Origin: Phaseolibacter flectens ATCC 12775
Lineage (GTDB): Bacteria > Pseudomonadota > Gammaproteobacteria > Enterobacterales > Enterobacteriaceae
Length of the DNA: 64,000 nt
NCBI RefSeq assembly: GCF_000518745.1
Contig: NZ_KI912487.1
Span: forward strand, 225,242 to 289,241
Direction: 5' to 3'
Positions 18,488 through 27,545 of the stretch are shown in pieces; the stretch's first letter is position 1, and every line of letters starts with the position of its first letter. The translations under genes and the position numbers were made by a program. A model generated the notes under the pieces. That model was given only the letters and a program-made list of their open reading frames with translations. It searched no databases and was not told the origin of the DNA.

Positions 18488-20002
18488 ATGAAAGCAGACA
18501 CCTCTAAAGTTAATACTAGTAATTCTAAAAACGTCTCAGAAAAAAGTAAAAAGCTGAATATCCTTATTTCCCTTTCACCTTTTATTGTTGCTATCATCTT
18601 ATTATTTACTCCGGTCCCCAATGGATTAATGCCTTATGCGTGGCATTTCTTTGCCCTATTTATGGGTGTCATTGTCGGACTGATTTTAGAACCATTACCT
18701 GGTGCTGTAATTGGACTAACAGGTGTGGTGATTGTCTCTATTTTCAGTCAATGGCTACTCTTTAGTCCGAAGGAGTTGGCTCTACCTCATTTCAATACCG
18801 GTATCGAATCATTTCGGTGGGCGGTCAGTGGATTCAATAATTCAACCGTATGGCTTATCTTCGGTGCTTTTATGTTCGCTGCGGGATACGATAAAACTCA
18901 ACTCGGTCGACGTATAGCTTTGTTGCTGGTTAAATATTTAGGTAGACGAAGTCTAACATTAGGCTATGCAATCACCTTTGCTGATCTGTTTTTAGCGCCT
19001 TTCACGCCTTCCTGCACCGCCCGCAGTGGCGGCACCATTTATCCTATTATTGCTAATCTTCCTGCGCTGTATGATTCGGCTCCCCATCATCCAAGTGCAA
19101 GACGCATTGGATCGTATTTAATGTGGATTGCCATCAGTGCCACCTGTGTGACCAGTTCCCTCTTTTTATCTGCCCTTGCCCCAAACCTTTTAGCCTTAGC
19201 ACTGATAAAAAGTCTCATTGGACTGGATATTTCTTGGACAACATGGTTTGTCGCTTTTTTGCCTGTTGGTATTATCTTGATCCTCGCCGTCCCGCTACTC
19301 ACTTACTGGCTTTATCCGCCCGAGGTCAAAGTCAACCATGACGTTCCACTGTGGGCAACTGCCGAATTAAAAAAGTTAGGCAAATTGTCATCCCATGAAG
19401 TGCTACTATTAATTTTTGTGTTCTGTGCACTATTAATGTGGATATTCGCGACCAGCATAATTGAACCCGCGATGGCAGCATTACTCGTGATTATCATGAT
19501 GCTATGGTGCCGCGTGCTTGATTGGAAAGATATTATCAGCAATAACGCCGCGTGGAATACCTTTGTCTGGTTTGCTACCCTCGTCGCACTGGCTGACGGA
19601 TTATCTCGCGTGGGCTTTATTACTTGGTTGGGCCTACAAGGCAGTCATTGGCTTGCGGGTATGGATCCGAGTCTTGCCACCCTCGTATTAATTCTGGCGT
19701 TTTATCTGCTGCATTACTTATTTGCTAGTACGACAGCACACACCACCGCCCTTTTGCCTGCCATGCTTTCTATCGCCGCATCAATACCCGCGGTAAATAT
19801 CAAAGTATTTTGCTTGATCCTTTGTACCTCCCTCGGATTAATGGGCATTCTCACTCCTTATGGTACAGGCCCAAGCCCTATCTATTTTGGCAGTGGCTAT
19901 CTGCCCGCCAAAGATTACTGGCGACTCGGTACGATTTTTGGTGCGATTTTTTTACTGGTATTATTGATTATCGGCTATCCTTGGATTTCATTCTGGTTTT
20001 AA
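18488..20002 (+). CDS. DASS-family anion (di/tricarboxylate) transporter, CitT/TtdT-like
   Basis: This 504-residue protein has about 12 membrane segments after a hydrophilic 25-residue N-terminus. The DASS signature regions are APFTPSCTARSGGTIYPI (about residues 174-191) and LFASTTAHTTALLPAML (about 415-430), and the C-terminal LTPYGTGPSPIYFGSGYL is typical of CitT-type exchangers. Such proteins move citrate, tartrate, succinate or 2-oxoglutarate. In the first motif the residue after Ser is Cys, where this family usually has Asn (SNT), the sodium/substrate-binding residue. It is divergent from the OYE/apbE remnants, perhaps once one locus for reduction of an unsaturated acid. The substrate is unknown. 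Confidence 0.85.
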   Translation: MKADTSKVNTSNSKNVSEKSKKLNILISLSPFIVAIILLFTPVPNGLMPYAWHFFALFMGVIVGLILEPLPGAVIGLTGVVIVSIFSQWLLFSPKELALPHFNTGIESFRWAVSGFNNSTVWLIFGAFMFAAGYDKTQLGRRIALLLVKYLGRRSLTLGYAITFADLFLAPFTPSCTARSGGTIYPIIANLPALYDSAPHHPSARRIGSYLMWIAISATCVTSSLFLSALAPNLLALALIKSLIGLDISWTTWFVAFLPVGIILILAVPLLTYWLYPPEVKVNHDVPLWATAELKKLGKLSSHEVLLLIFVFCALLMWIFATSIIEPAMAALLVIIMMLWCRVLDWKDIISNNAAWNTFVWFATLVALADGLSRVGFITWLGLQGSHWLAGMDPSLATLVLILAFYLLHYLFASTTAHTTALLPAMLSIAASIPAVNIKVFCLILCTSLGLMGILTPYGTGPSPIYFGSGYLPAKDYWRLGTIFGAIFLLVLLIIGYPWISFWF

Positions 20003-20466
20003 ATCTGCCCCTGTATTACCTGTGTCATACCTCAAGTATGGCACAGCAATAGGATGGCAGAGTCTATGCTCAACATAGGTAACTTAGCGTATTATCGCTG
20101 CCAGGCATTGTAACGTTGTGTCATCACTCAATTCGCTTTCATATTACTGACGCTTTCAGACATCTGAAAAATCGCAACGCAGGGTCAGAAACGGTCATAA
20201 ATTCACATTAGGGTAGTCCTTGGTGAAGGTCGCACGCAGCCCTCTCCCGCGCTGACTTCACCGCGGTTGATCCTTCAAAATGCCTGTATTGACTGTTTGG
20301 TATTTGTTGTTTTTTCTTTTTATAATACAATGTATGTTGTAACTAAAATCTTTATTAACACCTCATGCTTCATCACGGTATCCAACTCAAATAAAATCTA
20401 AATGAGGAAAATCAACCCGCGGCAATCCGTCACCGTACTCACGCAGACCAAGCAACAGCGTCACGT
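20003..20466. other. Intergenic region containing a Ter site
   Basis: About 460 bp with no credible gene. The only clear element is the Ter site at 20327-20349. The rest has short broken frames. Confidence 0.5.
20327..20349 (+). other. Replication terminator (Ter) site, copy 1
   Basis: The core GTATGTTGTAACTA (20332-20345) is identical to the core of E. coli TerB, flanked by A-rich sequence (AAAT) as in known Ter sites. Tus bound here stops forks arriving from the left (the face next to the G at 20332) and lets forks from the right pass. A matching Tus gene lies at 56542, and its promoter has a second site in the same orientation. Confidence 0.93.
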
Positions 20467-21141
20467 CTACCAACGTAATGTATTACCTTGATAGTCCACG
20501 TAATAATGCCCTATCAATCCTTGGTATTTTTCTAACTGATGAATTAATCCCTCAACACTCTGCTGTACCGTGACAGGAGCCTCTTCCCCTCCCATTTCTG
20601 TCTGTACCCAGCCAGGATGGAGAGATAACAGACAAGACCCCGCGATCTCAACATCAGGTAGCATTGATCGAACTAACATATTGAGCGCAGCTTTGCTGGC
20701 CGAATACAGTGGCATCGTGGCAAAACTATTTTCATGTAAACTGGCCATGGCTGAACTGGTAAAGGCCAAAACGCCACCCGCGCGCAGACGAGGAAGGAGT
20801 TGATTTGCTAATCTCACCGGCGCAAAGGTATTGGTCTTAAATAATTGCATTAATTGCTCGTCATTGGCCTCCATCAGGGACTGCGCGGCTGGCCCATAAA
20901 TCCCCGCATTGATCAATACGACATCAAATTCGCTGCCCGCAAGTGCGTGAACAAAGGCTTGTACTGATTGTGCATTATCCAAGTCTAGGGCGAGCCAATT
21001 TGCCGGTACGGCGTCGGTGAGCGGAGAAGCTTGGCGGTAGCTTGCCGTCACTCGATACCCCTTGGTAAGTAACCTTTCTGTCAAGGCCAAGCCGATCCCA
21101 CGTGATGCGCCAACAATCAGTGCATTACCTGCCATTGCCAT
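20467..21141 (-). CDS. Short-chain dehydrogenase/reductase of unknown substrate
   Basis: This 224-residue SDR has the cofactor motif VGASRGIG, the NAG motif in LINAGIYGP, catalytic Ser in AFTSSAMAS and the YSASKAAL Tyr-Lys pair. It also has HPGWVQTEMGG. Size and motifs fit the CsgA/sepiapterin-reductase-like group. The start at 21141 has AGGAG 7 nt upstream; the longer frame from 21177 lacks one. It is monocistronic, and divergent from the siderophore receptor at 21442. Confidence 0.85.
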   Translation of the reverse strand: MAMAGNALIVGASRGIGLALTERLLTKGYRVTASYRQASPLTDAVPANWLALDLDNAQSVQAFVHALAGSEFDVVLINAGIYGPAAQSLMEANDEQLMQLFKTNTFAPVRLANQLLPRLRAGGVLAFTSSAMASLHENSFATMPLYSASKAALNMLVRSMLPDVEIAGSCLLSLHPGWVQTEMGGEEAPVTVQQSVEGLIHQLEKYQGLIGHYYVDYQGNTLRW

Positions 21142-21441
21142 TTTTTTCTCCTGAATTCCTGATCTATGTTGAGTCACTCTAGCAGTGATCCTTCGATCAA
21201 ACGTTCTGTTCTGTGCTGAAATTCTAGCGCGAACATTGAGGCTAGAATACTTGACTCATTTACTCAGATATGATTGAATAATTCTCAATTCGATTTGGAT
21301 TAATGGGTGAGACAGGCCGATGACTTCCCTAAAATCCGCTGAAAATCACACTGTCATTGTCAATGATTATCCAGTGTTCACTAAAACTGAATCGATTCAA
21401 TTTGAACTTGAGATGTCAATTTATTATCAGGATATGCTTTC

Positions 21442-23565
21442 ATGACCCGCTTCCCGCCACGCTCTGCTAAAAACAACAGAGTGATGCCTTTGCATTACAG
21501 TGTTTATCTGCTTACCTGCCTTGCCCCCAGTTCGTTAGTGAAGGCACAAACCGAAACGATCACCGTTGTGGGTGAGAAAAACGAGAGCAGTTATACACGT
21601 GAAGCAACCCAAATAAGCAGCAGGCAGCCGACACGCCAACTGGAGGATCCTCAGTCTGTCAGTGTGGTGACAACACAGCAATTAGCCGATTATCAAACCC
21701 GCAGCCTTAATGAGGCCCTCAGATTTGTCAGTGGTGTCAGTGAAGCTAACACGCTGGCCGGAACCGAGGATGGCTTTACTCGTCGTGGGTTCGGCTCCAA
21801 TTCAGATGGTTCAATCTATCGTGATGGTGTACGCAGTAGTCAAGGCCTGAATTTGAATGCCAGTACTGATCGTGTCGAAGTATTAAAAGGGTCCGCCTCA
21901 TTACTGTATGGGATCCAAAATCCGGGTGGGGTGATCAATGTGATTTCTAAACAACCCCAATTTCAATGGCAGCGCCAACTGAGTGTCCGTATGCCTTCAA
22001 CTGGCGGCGCGAGTGGTCTAGTTGATATCACAGGCCCCATCGCGAAAGGGCTCGCATTTCGAATGATTGCGGAAAAACAGCGACAACACTACTGGCGAAA
22101 TTTTGGTTTAGACAAGAATCAACTCTTGGCACCATCGCTACAATGGTACGGTGATAACGCCAGTTTTTACCTCAGTTATCAAGATTTTCAGTATGATATT
22201 CCCTATGACCGTGGGAGTGCATTCATTGACGGCACCCCCATAGACAACATGTATAAAAATCGATTAGATGATAAAGCCAATCACGCTTGGGGTCACAATA
22301 AAACCTTTAATACCCATTATGACTGGCAATTTAATCCGGACTGGAGTACGCGGCTGACCTTCGGTTCCAATCAGCGTCAATACAGTAACAATGAAGTGCG
22401 TGTGACTCAAATCAATCCACTTACCGGCCAAGTGAGCCGCCGAGCCGATGCCAATCGAGGCTTCAATCATAAAACGCGATATATATCATGGGATCTCATG
22501 GGTAACACATCTGTACTTGGCATGCGACATGATTTACTGTTGGGTGTTGATTCAGAAATGACTCAAACCTATCGCGCCCATCAGTACCAAGGTAAGACTA
22601 ACCGTGACTTTAATTTCTATCAGCCACAGTATGATAAACTGAGCCCTATCACGGATCGCAGCACGGAAAAAACGGCTAACGCTAACAATCTCAATCGTAT
22701 TGACACGCAGTCTGCTTATTTCAAGGACAGTCTACACCTCTCCTCTGATTGGATCGTTGTTGTCGGTGGGCGTTATCAGCATTATAAGCAACGCGCCTCA
22801 CATCAATTTGATCCTATTATCACCACGTTTAATGATTCTGGCAATCAGTTTTTGTCACAAACCGGCATCGTGTATAAATTGACACCCGATGTGTCTTGGT
22901 ACAGCAGTGTCAGTCAATCGTTTACCCCGTCAACCGACGTTGATGATAACGGTAACACGGTCAGTCCAGAACGTGGCATAACTTATGAAATGGGCGGGAA
23001 GTGGCAGATACAGCCTGATTTATTAGCGACCCTTGCTTTCTATCGGATCGATGAAAAAGACATGTCCTTAAGTGTCAATGGCTTGACTCACCTTATTGAT
23101 AAAGCACGTTCCTCTGGCGCAGAATTAGAGCTGAATGGTCAATTATCCCCCTCTTGGCAATTCAGCGCCAATTACAGCTACGATCGGGCTATTCTGATTA
23201 AAGACAGTGTGGATCCTGCTAATCAAGGCCACCGATTGCAAAACGCACCCCGCCATGCTGCGGCACTGTATCTGAGCCATGATATTGATACGTTGCCAAT
23301 ACCGGGTCAAATTCGCATTGGCGGCGGTGGACGTTATGTTGGCAACCGAGCGGGGGATCCTGAGAACAGTTTTACCTTACCGGATTATTTAGTGGCGGAC
23401 AGTTTTATTAGATGGCAACAAACGGTCGCAGGTCAGACAATGCGTCTGCAACTTAATGTGAATAACCTGTTTAATCAGCACTATTACAGTTCGAGTGGTG
23501 GTAATCTCCGAGTCAGAAATGGCGAAACACGTAATATGGTGGTGCAAGCCAGTGTCGATTTTTAA
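21442..23565 (+). CDS. TonB-dependent siderophore receptor
   Basis: This 707-residue outer-membrane receptor has a signal peptide ending near VKA-Q and a TonB box ETITVVG. The plug domain has LEDPQSVSVVTTQQL, VSGVSEANTL, RRGFGSNSDGSIYRDGVR, VEVLKGSASLLYG and PGGVINVISKQP, and a beta-barrel ends in Phe (ASVDF). This is the ferric-hydroxamate/pyoverdine/catecholate class (FpvA/FoxA/FcuA-like); the ligand cannot be read from the sequence. The next gene, a periplasmic binding protein, overlaps its end by 14 nt, so they form an operon. Confidence 0.9.
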   Translation: MTRFPPRSAKNNRVMPLHYSVYLLTCLAPSSLVKAQTETITVVGEKNESSYTREATQISSRQPTRQLEDPQSVSVVTTQQLADYQTRSLNEALRFVSGVSEANTLAGTEDGFTRRGFGSNSDGSIYRDGVRSSQGLNLNASTDRVEVLKGSASLLYGIQNPGGVINVISKQPQFQWQRQLSVRMPSTGGASGLVDITGPIAKGLAFRMIAEKQRQHYWRNFGLDKNQLLAPSLQWYGDNASFYLSYQDFQYDIPYDRGSAFIDGTPIDNMYKNRLDDKANHAWGHNKTFNTHYDWQFNPDWSTRLTFGSNQRQYSNNEVRVTQINPLTGQVSRRADANRGFNHKTRYISWDLMGNTSVLGMRHDLLLGVDSEMTQTYRAHQYQGKTNRDFNFYQPQYDKLSPITDRSTEKTANANNLNRIDTQSAYFKDSLHLSSDWIVVVGGRYQHYKQRASHQFDPIITTFNDSGNQFLSQTGIVYKLTPDVSWYSSVSQSFTPSTDVDDNGNTVSPERGITYEMGGKWQIQPDLLATLAFYRIDEKDMSLSVNGLTHLIDKARSSGAELELNGQLSPSWQFSANYSYDRAILIKDSVDPANQGHRLQNAPRHAAALYLSHDIDTLPIPGQIRIGGGGRYVGNRAGDPENSFTLPDYLVADSFIRWQQTVAGQTMRLQLNVNNLFNQHYYSSSGGNLRVRNGETRNMVVQASVDF

Positions 23566-24697
23566 TACGTTAGCAGGTTTATGCCTGCTACTGACTGTGT
23601 TGATGGTTCCCGTATGCCAAGCAAAGCGGGTCACGGATATTGCAGGTCATCAGGTGACGATTCCTGACAACCCTTCACGTATCATTGTCGGTGAGAGTCG
23701 GATGCTCTACAGTATTCTCCTGCTGCAGCCCGACAATCCAACCGCACATATTCTCGCATGGCCACAGGATCTGCAGCAGTATGATCCCCAAACCTATCAG
23801 CTTGTCAGTCACACTTTCCCTCAACTGACAAAAGTGATCCCGTTAACCACGTCGGGAGTTGGGGGGCTTGATCCTGAACAGGTGCTCGCCTTGAAGCCTG
23901 ATTTATTGATTTTGCCCATTACCGCACAACAAAATCAGCCTAATACCTTATTAAATGCCCTGCAAAGCAGTGGGATCCCAGTGATTTATGTCGACTTCCG
24001 AGTGCATTTATTACGCAATACAGTCAGTAGTCTGCGTCTGTTAGGTGAGGTATTGAATCAAAAAACCAAAGCTGAAGAATTTATTAAACTTTATCAAACA
24101 CACATGAATGTGATTGCTCAGCGATTAGCACAGGCAAACTTACCAAAACCCAAAGTACTCTTACAACTTCATTTGGGACGCCGTCATGAATGCTGTGTCA
24201 CCGCGGTCAACGGCAGCTTGGGCGAGCTACTGAATTTTGCGGGCGGAGAAAATATTGCGGCCAATGAGGTCAGTGAGGTATTTGGCAAAATGAGTGAGGA
24301 AGCCGTGTTAGCGGCCCAACCTGACTTCTATTTTGCCACAGGAATGGCAGACAGTCAGCGTCAACAACAACTGCAAATGGGACCTTACATCTCAGTACAA
24401 CAGACCAGAAACAGCTTGCAGTTACTGGTCAGTCAAAATCCGGTTTTAAAGCACCTTGCGGCGTGGAAAAACAATAAAACGGCGACAATATGGCATAATT
24501 TCTACCTCACACCTTGGCATGTGGCTGCGGTCGAATTTATGGCAAAAACACTGTATCCTTCCCTATTTCCAGACCTCACCCCTCAGCAAACCTTACAAAG
24601 GATCCTGACCGATTTCTGCCATTTACCAGCAGAGGGAAGCTGGCTAGACAGGCCAGAGGCAACATCAACACCCAATGACTCAAACTTACCACAATGA
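23552..24697 (+). CDS. Periplasmic iron-siderophore/cobalamin-type binding protein
   Basis: About 381 residues from a GTG at 23552, chosen because it puts a clean signal peptide (TLAGLCLLLTVLMVPVCQA-K) at the start; in-frame starts up to 23495 would add hydrophilic residues. The body is Peripla_BP_2 (BtuF/FecB fold): VTDIAGHQVTIPDNPSRIIV, LDPEQVLALKPDLLILP, LLNFAGGENIAA. A Cys pair (HECC, about residue 212) is unusual. It overlaps the receptor gene. No cognate permease or ATPase is adjacent, so it must use components elsewhere. Confidence 0.85.
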   Translation: MSIFNTLAGLCLLLTVLMVPVCQAKRVTDIAGHQVTIPDNPSRIIVGESRMLYSILLLQPDNPTAHILAWPQDLQQYDPQTYQLVSHTFPQLTKVIPLTTSGVGGLDPEQVLALKPDLLILPITAQQNQPNTLLNALQSSGIPVIYVDFRVHLLRNTVSSLRLLGEVLNQKTKAEEFIKLYQTHMNVIAQRLAQANLPKPKVLLQLHLGRRHECCVTAVNGSLGELLNFAGGENIAANEVSEVFGKMSEEAVLAAQPDFYFATGMADSQRQQQLQMGPYISVQQTRNSLQLLVSQNPVLKHLAAWKNNKTATIWHNFYLTPWHVAAVEFMAKTLYPSLFPDLTPQQTLQRILTDFCHLPAEGSWLDRPEATSTPNDSNLPQ

Positions 24698-25123
24698 GAT
24701 AACGTGAAGAAAACATCACGAATCAACTTAGCCAAAATACCAGTAAAACCTCGTACAATTGAGCTCAAAGATCAGAATGCTCACTTGGCATTTCCCGAAA
24801 TGATACATCGGCTTTCAGCATTTCCATTGTAGTTTTGCCAGCACGATAGGCGAAATCGTATCTACCCTTCCCCGACGCTGAGCGGGGTGAGGCCTGAAGT
24901 TCAAACGAAAGGCTTGAGTGATCATCAGGATTGAAATACAAATCACTCTGAACGTATGGAAGTGGTATCGACACAATCATCGCCTTTAAAAAAACGATAA
25001 GAGCAAGCGTGTCAGTGTTCGGCGTAAAATCGGGCAGGCATTTTCAAACAGACATTGCAGCATTAGCCAGTACCGCTGCACTTTACAAACACAGCGGCTC
25101 ATTGGGGTTTATCTTTTATTCAG
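24698..25123. other. Intergenic region between binding protein and amiD
   Basis: About 425 bp. It holds the second palindromic element (24867-24891). A 71-codon minus-strand frame (24980-24765) is open but overlaps the element, lacks a good ribosome site and matches nothing I know, so it is not called. Confidence 0.4.
24867..24891. repeat. Short GC-rich palindromic element, copy 2
   Basis: It matches 13234-13258 at 21 of 25 positions. Three of the four changes lie on the two sides of the stem or its loop and the outer CCCCG/CGGGG pairing is kept, which suggests the hairpin matters. Confidence 0.5.
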
Positions 25124-25999
25124 TTAATGATGAGGATATTTTTCAACCAAGGCTTGGGCGATTGCTAACGTTTCCGCATCAGGGATCCCCAAATAATTGG
25201 TTGGCCTGAAGTGCATCTGAAATGCGATTATTGCATCTGTGGTCGCCTTATCAAGCTGGCCTGTTTGTGGGATCTGATAACCGTACTTATGCAACACATT
25301 TTGTAAAGTCAGGATATCAGCCAATTGATGTGGATCTTTGCCAACCAAGTACTTGGTTACTGTTGCCTTATCAGGCCAAGCACCAATTCCCTGTTCAGCC
25401 AATTGTTGCCAAGGGAATAAAGGACCTGGATCCTGTTTACGCCCTGGTGCAATATCACTGTGCCCGACCACATTGGTTGGACTGATTTTATTACGCGTGA
25501 TAATGTCTTTAGCAAGGGCAGAGATGAGTTTGATTTGTGCTTGATTATAAGGATACCAATGCCGATTCCCAAGCATATCCACGCTATAGCCAAGGTTGAC
25601 AATTTCAATGCCAATGCTGCTTTCATTGAGGTTACCACGTCCCTGCCAATAACTGACACCTGCATGCCAAGCCCGATTTTGCTCTTGGACAAGTTGCCAG
25701 ACTACAGGTAAATCATCTTTGATTGGTGGAATTTCCGGTACCAAATAATGGGCGCTAACCTGTTGTGTTGTTAGTGTCTTCAGTGAGCGTTGTTGATCCA
25801 GTGCCGTATAATGCATAACCAAAGACTTGATACGATTATCACTACCTAAAGCAGGATGCTCTTGGTTAGCATAATATCCCTCTCTAGGCTGATCAATCAC
25901 AGGTTTTGTTGCACAACCCCCGAGGCTAGCTGCGATAAATATCCCTAGGATCCAATGGGATTTACCGGTGACAGACTTTTTATTCCTAAACAAATACAT
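25124..25999 (-). CDS. amiD: N-acetylmuramoyl-L-alanine amidase AmiD (outer-membrane lipoprotein)
   Basis: AmiD is a zinc amidase that cleaves the MurNAc-L-Ala bond in peptidoglycan and anhydro-muropeptides. The start at 25999 (AAGGAT upstream) gives about 291 residues. Lipobox LGGC follows a hydrophobic segment. Amidase_2 motifs are VMHYTALD (Zn His), HAGVSYWQGR, IGIEIVN, VVGHSDIAPGRKQDPGPLFPW (Zn His and Asp). A C-terminal PG-binding domain ends AFQMHFRPTNYLGIPDAET, as in E. coli AmiD. It is transcribed alone. Confidence 0.93.
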   Translation of the reverse strand: MYLFRNKKSVTGKSHWILGIFIAASLGGCATKPVIDQPREGYYANQEHPALGSDNRIKSLVMHYTALDQQRSLKTLTTQQVSAHYLVPEIPPIKDDLPVVWQLVQEQNRAWHAGVSYWQGRGNLNESSIGIEIVNLGYSVDMLGNRHWYPYNQAQIKLISALAKDIITRNKISPTNVVGHSDIAPGRKQDPGPLFPWQQLAEQGIGAWPDKATVTKYLVGKDPHQLADILTLQNVLHKYGYQIPQTGQLDKATTDAIIAFQMHFRPTNYLGIPDAETLAIAQALVEKYPHH

Positions 26000-26192
26000 A
26001 TCCTTGCGCCCTATCGATAAGTGAACATTCAAAATAGTGAGTTGACTTCGCAGTCATGACTTACCTGAGTCGAATATAATTTAACTCAATCATTACCATG
26101 ATATTATACCTTAAATAATGACTATCATGAAGGATAGACTTAATACTCTTACCTAGCAATTATCCGCTTTTTACCCGTTTTGTTAACCAATC

Positions 26193-27377
26193 TTACTCTA
26201 CCGCTCTGCGCCAGACAGATAATGTTAATAATAAAAAAAGATAACTGACGATCATCGCTGCAGGCAGTAAGCTTGTCGCGCCGTATTGATGAGTAATCAT
26301 GGGGATCAATAATGCACTCAACCCATATCCTAGTGTGTGGCTTGTCGCAATATACCCCGCCCCCTTACCACTGGTCAGCTGTTCATTAAGTAATAATTGA
26401 TACGCAGGCGTCACCATGGCCGCGCCTATGGCGTTAATCGTCATACCAAGATAAAAGGCCCACAATGATTGCAGGATCATTAAACTTAACCCCATGGCCA
26501 ACAAGACGGCGCCTGACAGTAATAAATACCTTGCGCTGAAGTATTGTGGCCGAATAATTATCATTTGGGTCGCTAACGTGCTCAACGCTGCCAAGCTAAG
26601 CGCCAGTGCAACGGCGTGACTAATTTGCTCAGACGCCAACACGCCAGACTGGTTTAGGTGCGATGATAACGCAAGTTGCAGTAGACTTATTGTCAGCGCC
26701 AATAATGTTGCTAGGCACAACCAAGGCCAGTGTCGCAGACGCAATGTGACTGATTGAGTGGCAGCACGCGCTAACGCTTTATTGTTTGTTTGCTTTATCA
26801 CTAAGACAACAGCCAAGAGTGGCGCTATCGCCATCAAGGCTAAGGGAGCCAATGGATCAACAGCTAACAGTCCCGCGGCAAGCGGGGGGCCTAATAAACG
26901 ACCTAAACTTAGCCCCGAGCTAATAACCGCTAATGCTGACATGCGATGTTGCTCACCTTTACGCTGCATCGACCATGTTTGAGCGGCAGGAACCAAACCA
27001 GACACCGTCGCCCCATAAATCAATCGCGATAAAATTAATCCCGTCAACCCGAGGTAAAAAGGCATTTTCCCCACGTGCATACCATAAACAGAACCCGCCA
27101 TGATGGTGAAACTGGTGAGATAACCAACCAACGCAGCGAGTACCACCCATTTACATCCTCTTTGTTCAGCCACTTTCCCCCACCAAGGCGAGCAAGGTAA
27201 GAAAAGCATCGATCCAAACATCAGTAATCCTGCCCAGATTGAGAGAGACAATCCGGTCATTTGCACTAATTGAGGCAACATCACCAATAAACCATTTTGT
27301 CCAATACCCAGTAGGCCTGCACACAATGCCAGCGGCCAAATCGGCTGGACTTTCACAACGACTGCATGGACTGCCAT
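26193..27377 (-). CDS. shiF: MFS transporter ShiF, probable aerobactin exporter
   Basis: This roughly 394-residue, 12-helix MFS protein (GLLMFGSMLFLPCSPWWGKVAE, ILSRLIYGATVSGLVPAAQTW) is transcribed divergently from iucA. In ColV plasmids and the Shigella SHI-2 island, ShiF holds exactly this place, and export of aerobactin is its proposed role. The start at 27377 follows GGTGGAG; a GTG at 27413 adds 12 residues that contain that same ribosome site. It shares the Fur-controlled intergenic region with iucA, so co-regulation is expected. Confidence 0.85.
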   Translation of the reverse strand: MAVHAVVVKVQPIWPLALCAGLLGIGQNGLLVMLPQLVQMTGLSLSIWAGLLMFGSMLFLPCSPWWGKVAEQRGCKWVVLAALVGYLTSFTIMAGSVYGMHVGKMPFYLGLTGLILSRLIYGATVSGLVPAAQTWSMQRKGEQHRMSALAVISSGLSLGRLLGPPLAAGLLAVDPLAPLALMAIAPLLAVVLVIKQTNNKALARAATQSVTLRLRHWPWLCLATLLALTISLLQLALSSHLNQSGVLASEQISHAVALALSLAALSTLATQMIIIRPQYFSARYLLLSGAVLLAMGLSLMILQSLWAFYLGMTINAIGAAMVTPAYQLLLNEQLTSGKGAGYIATSHTLGYGLSALLIPMITHQYGATSLLPAAMIVSYLFLLLTLSVWRRAVE

Positions 27378-27458
27378 TAATGCGATTCTCCACCTTGGTT
27401 GATCAGATAACACTGACTTAATCTGACGTAAATATTACAAAAATAGTTGTCTCTGTAA

Positions 27459-27491
27459 ATATAATCATTATTATATAGAGAATCATTATCA
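27459..27491. promoter_or_regulatory. Two tandem Fur boxes in the shiF-iucA promoter region
   Basis: ATATAATCATTATTA (27459-27473) and AGAGAATCATTATCA (27477-27491) match the 15-mer Fur consensus TGATAATCATTATCA at 12 and 13 positions. They lie 55-87 bp before iucA and between two divergent genes, the layout of the classical aerobactin promoter. Confidence 0.88.
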
Positions 27492-27545
27492 TTTAGATTT
27501 AGGTTTCTATCGATAAACCCGTCCTCACCGGAGAGTGTAAGTTAA

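Noticed and set aside
21273..21290. Possible Fur box before the siderophore receptor
   Set aside because: Only 9 of 15 positions match the consensus; too weak to list as a site although Fur control is expected.
24765..24980. 71-codon minus-strand frame
   Set aside because: No ribosome site, overlaps the palindromic element, no recognised family.
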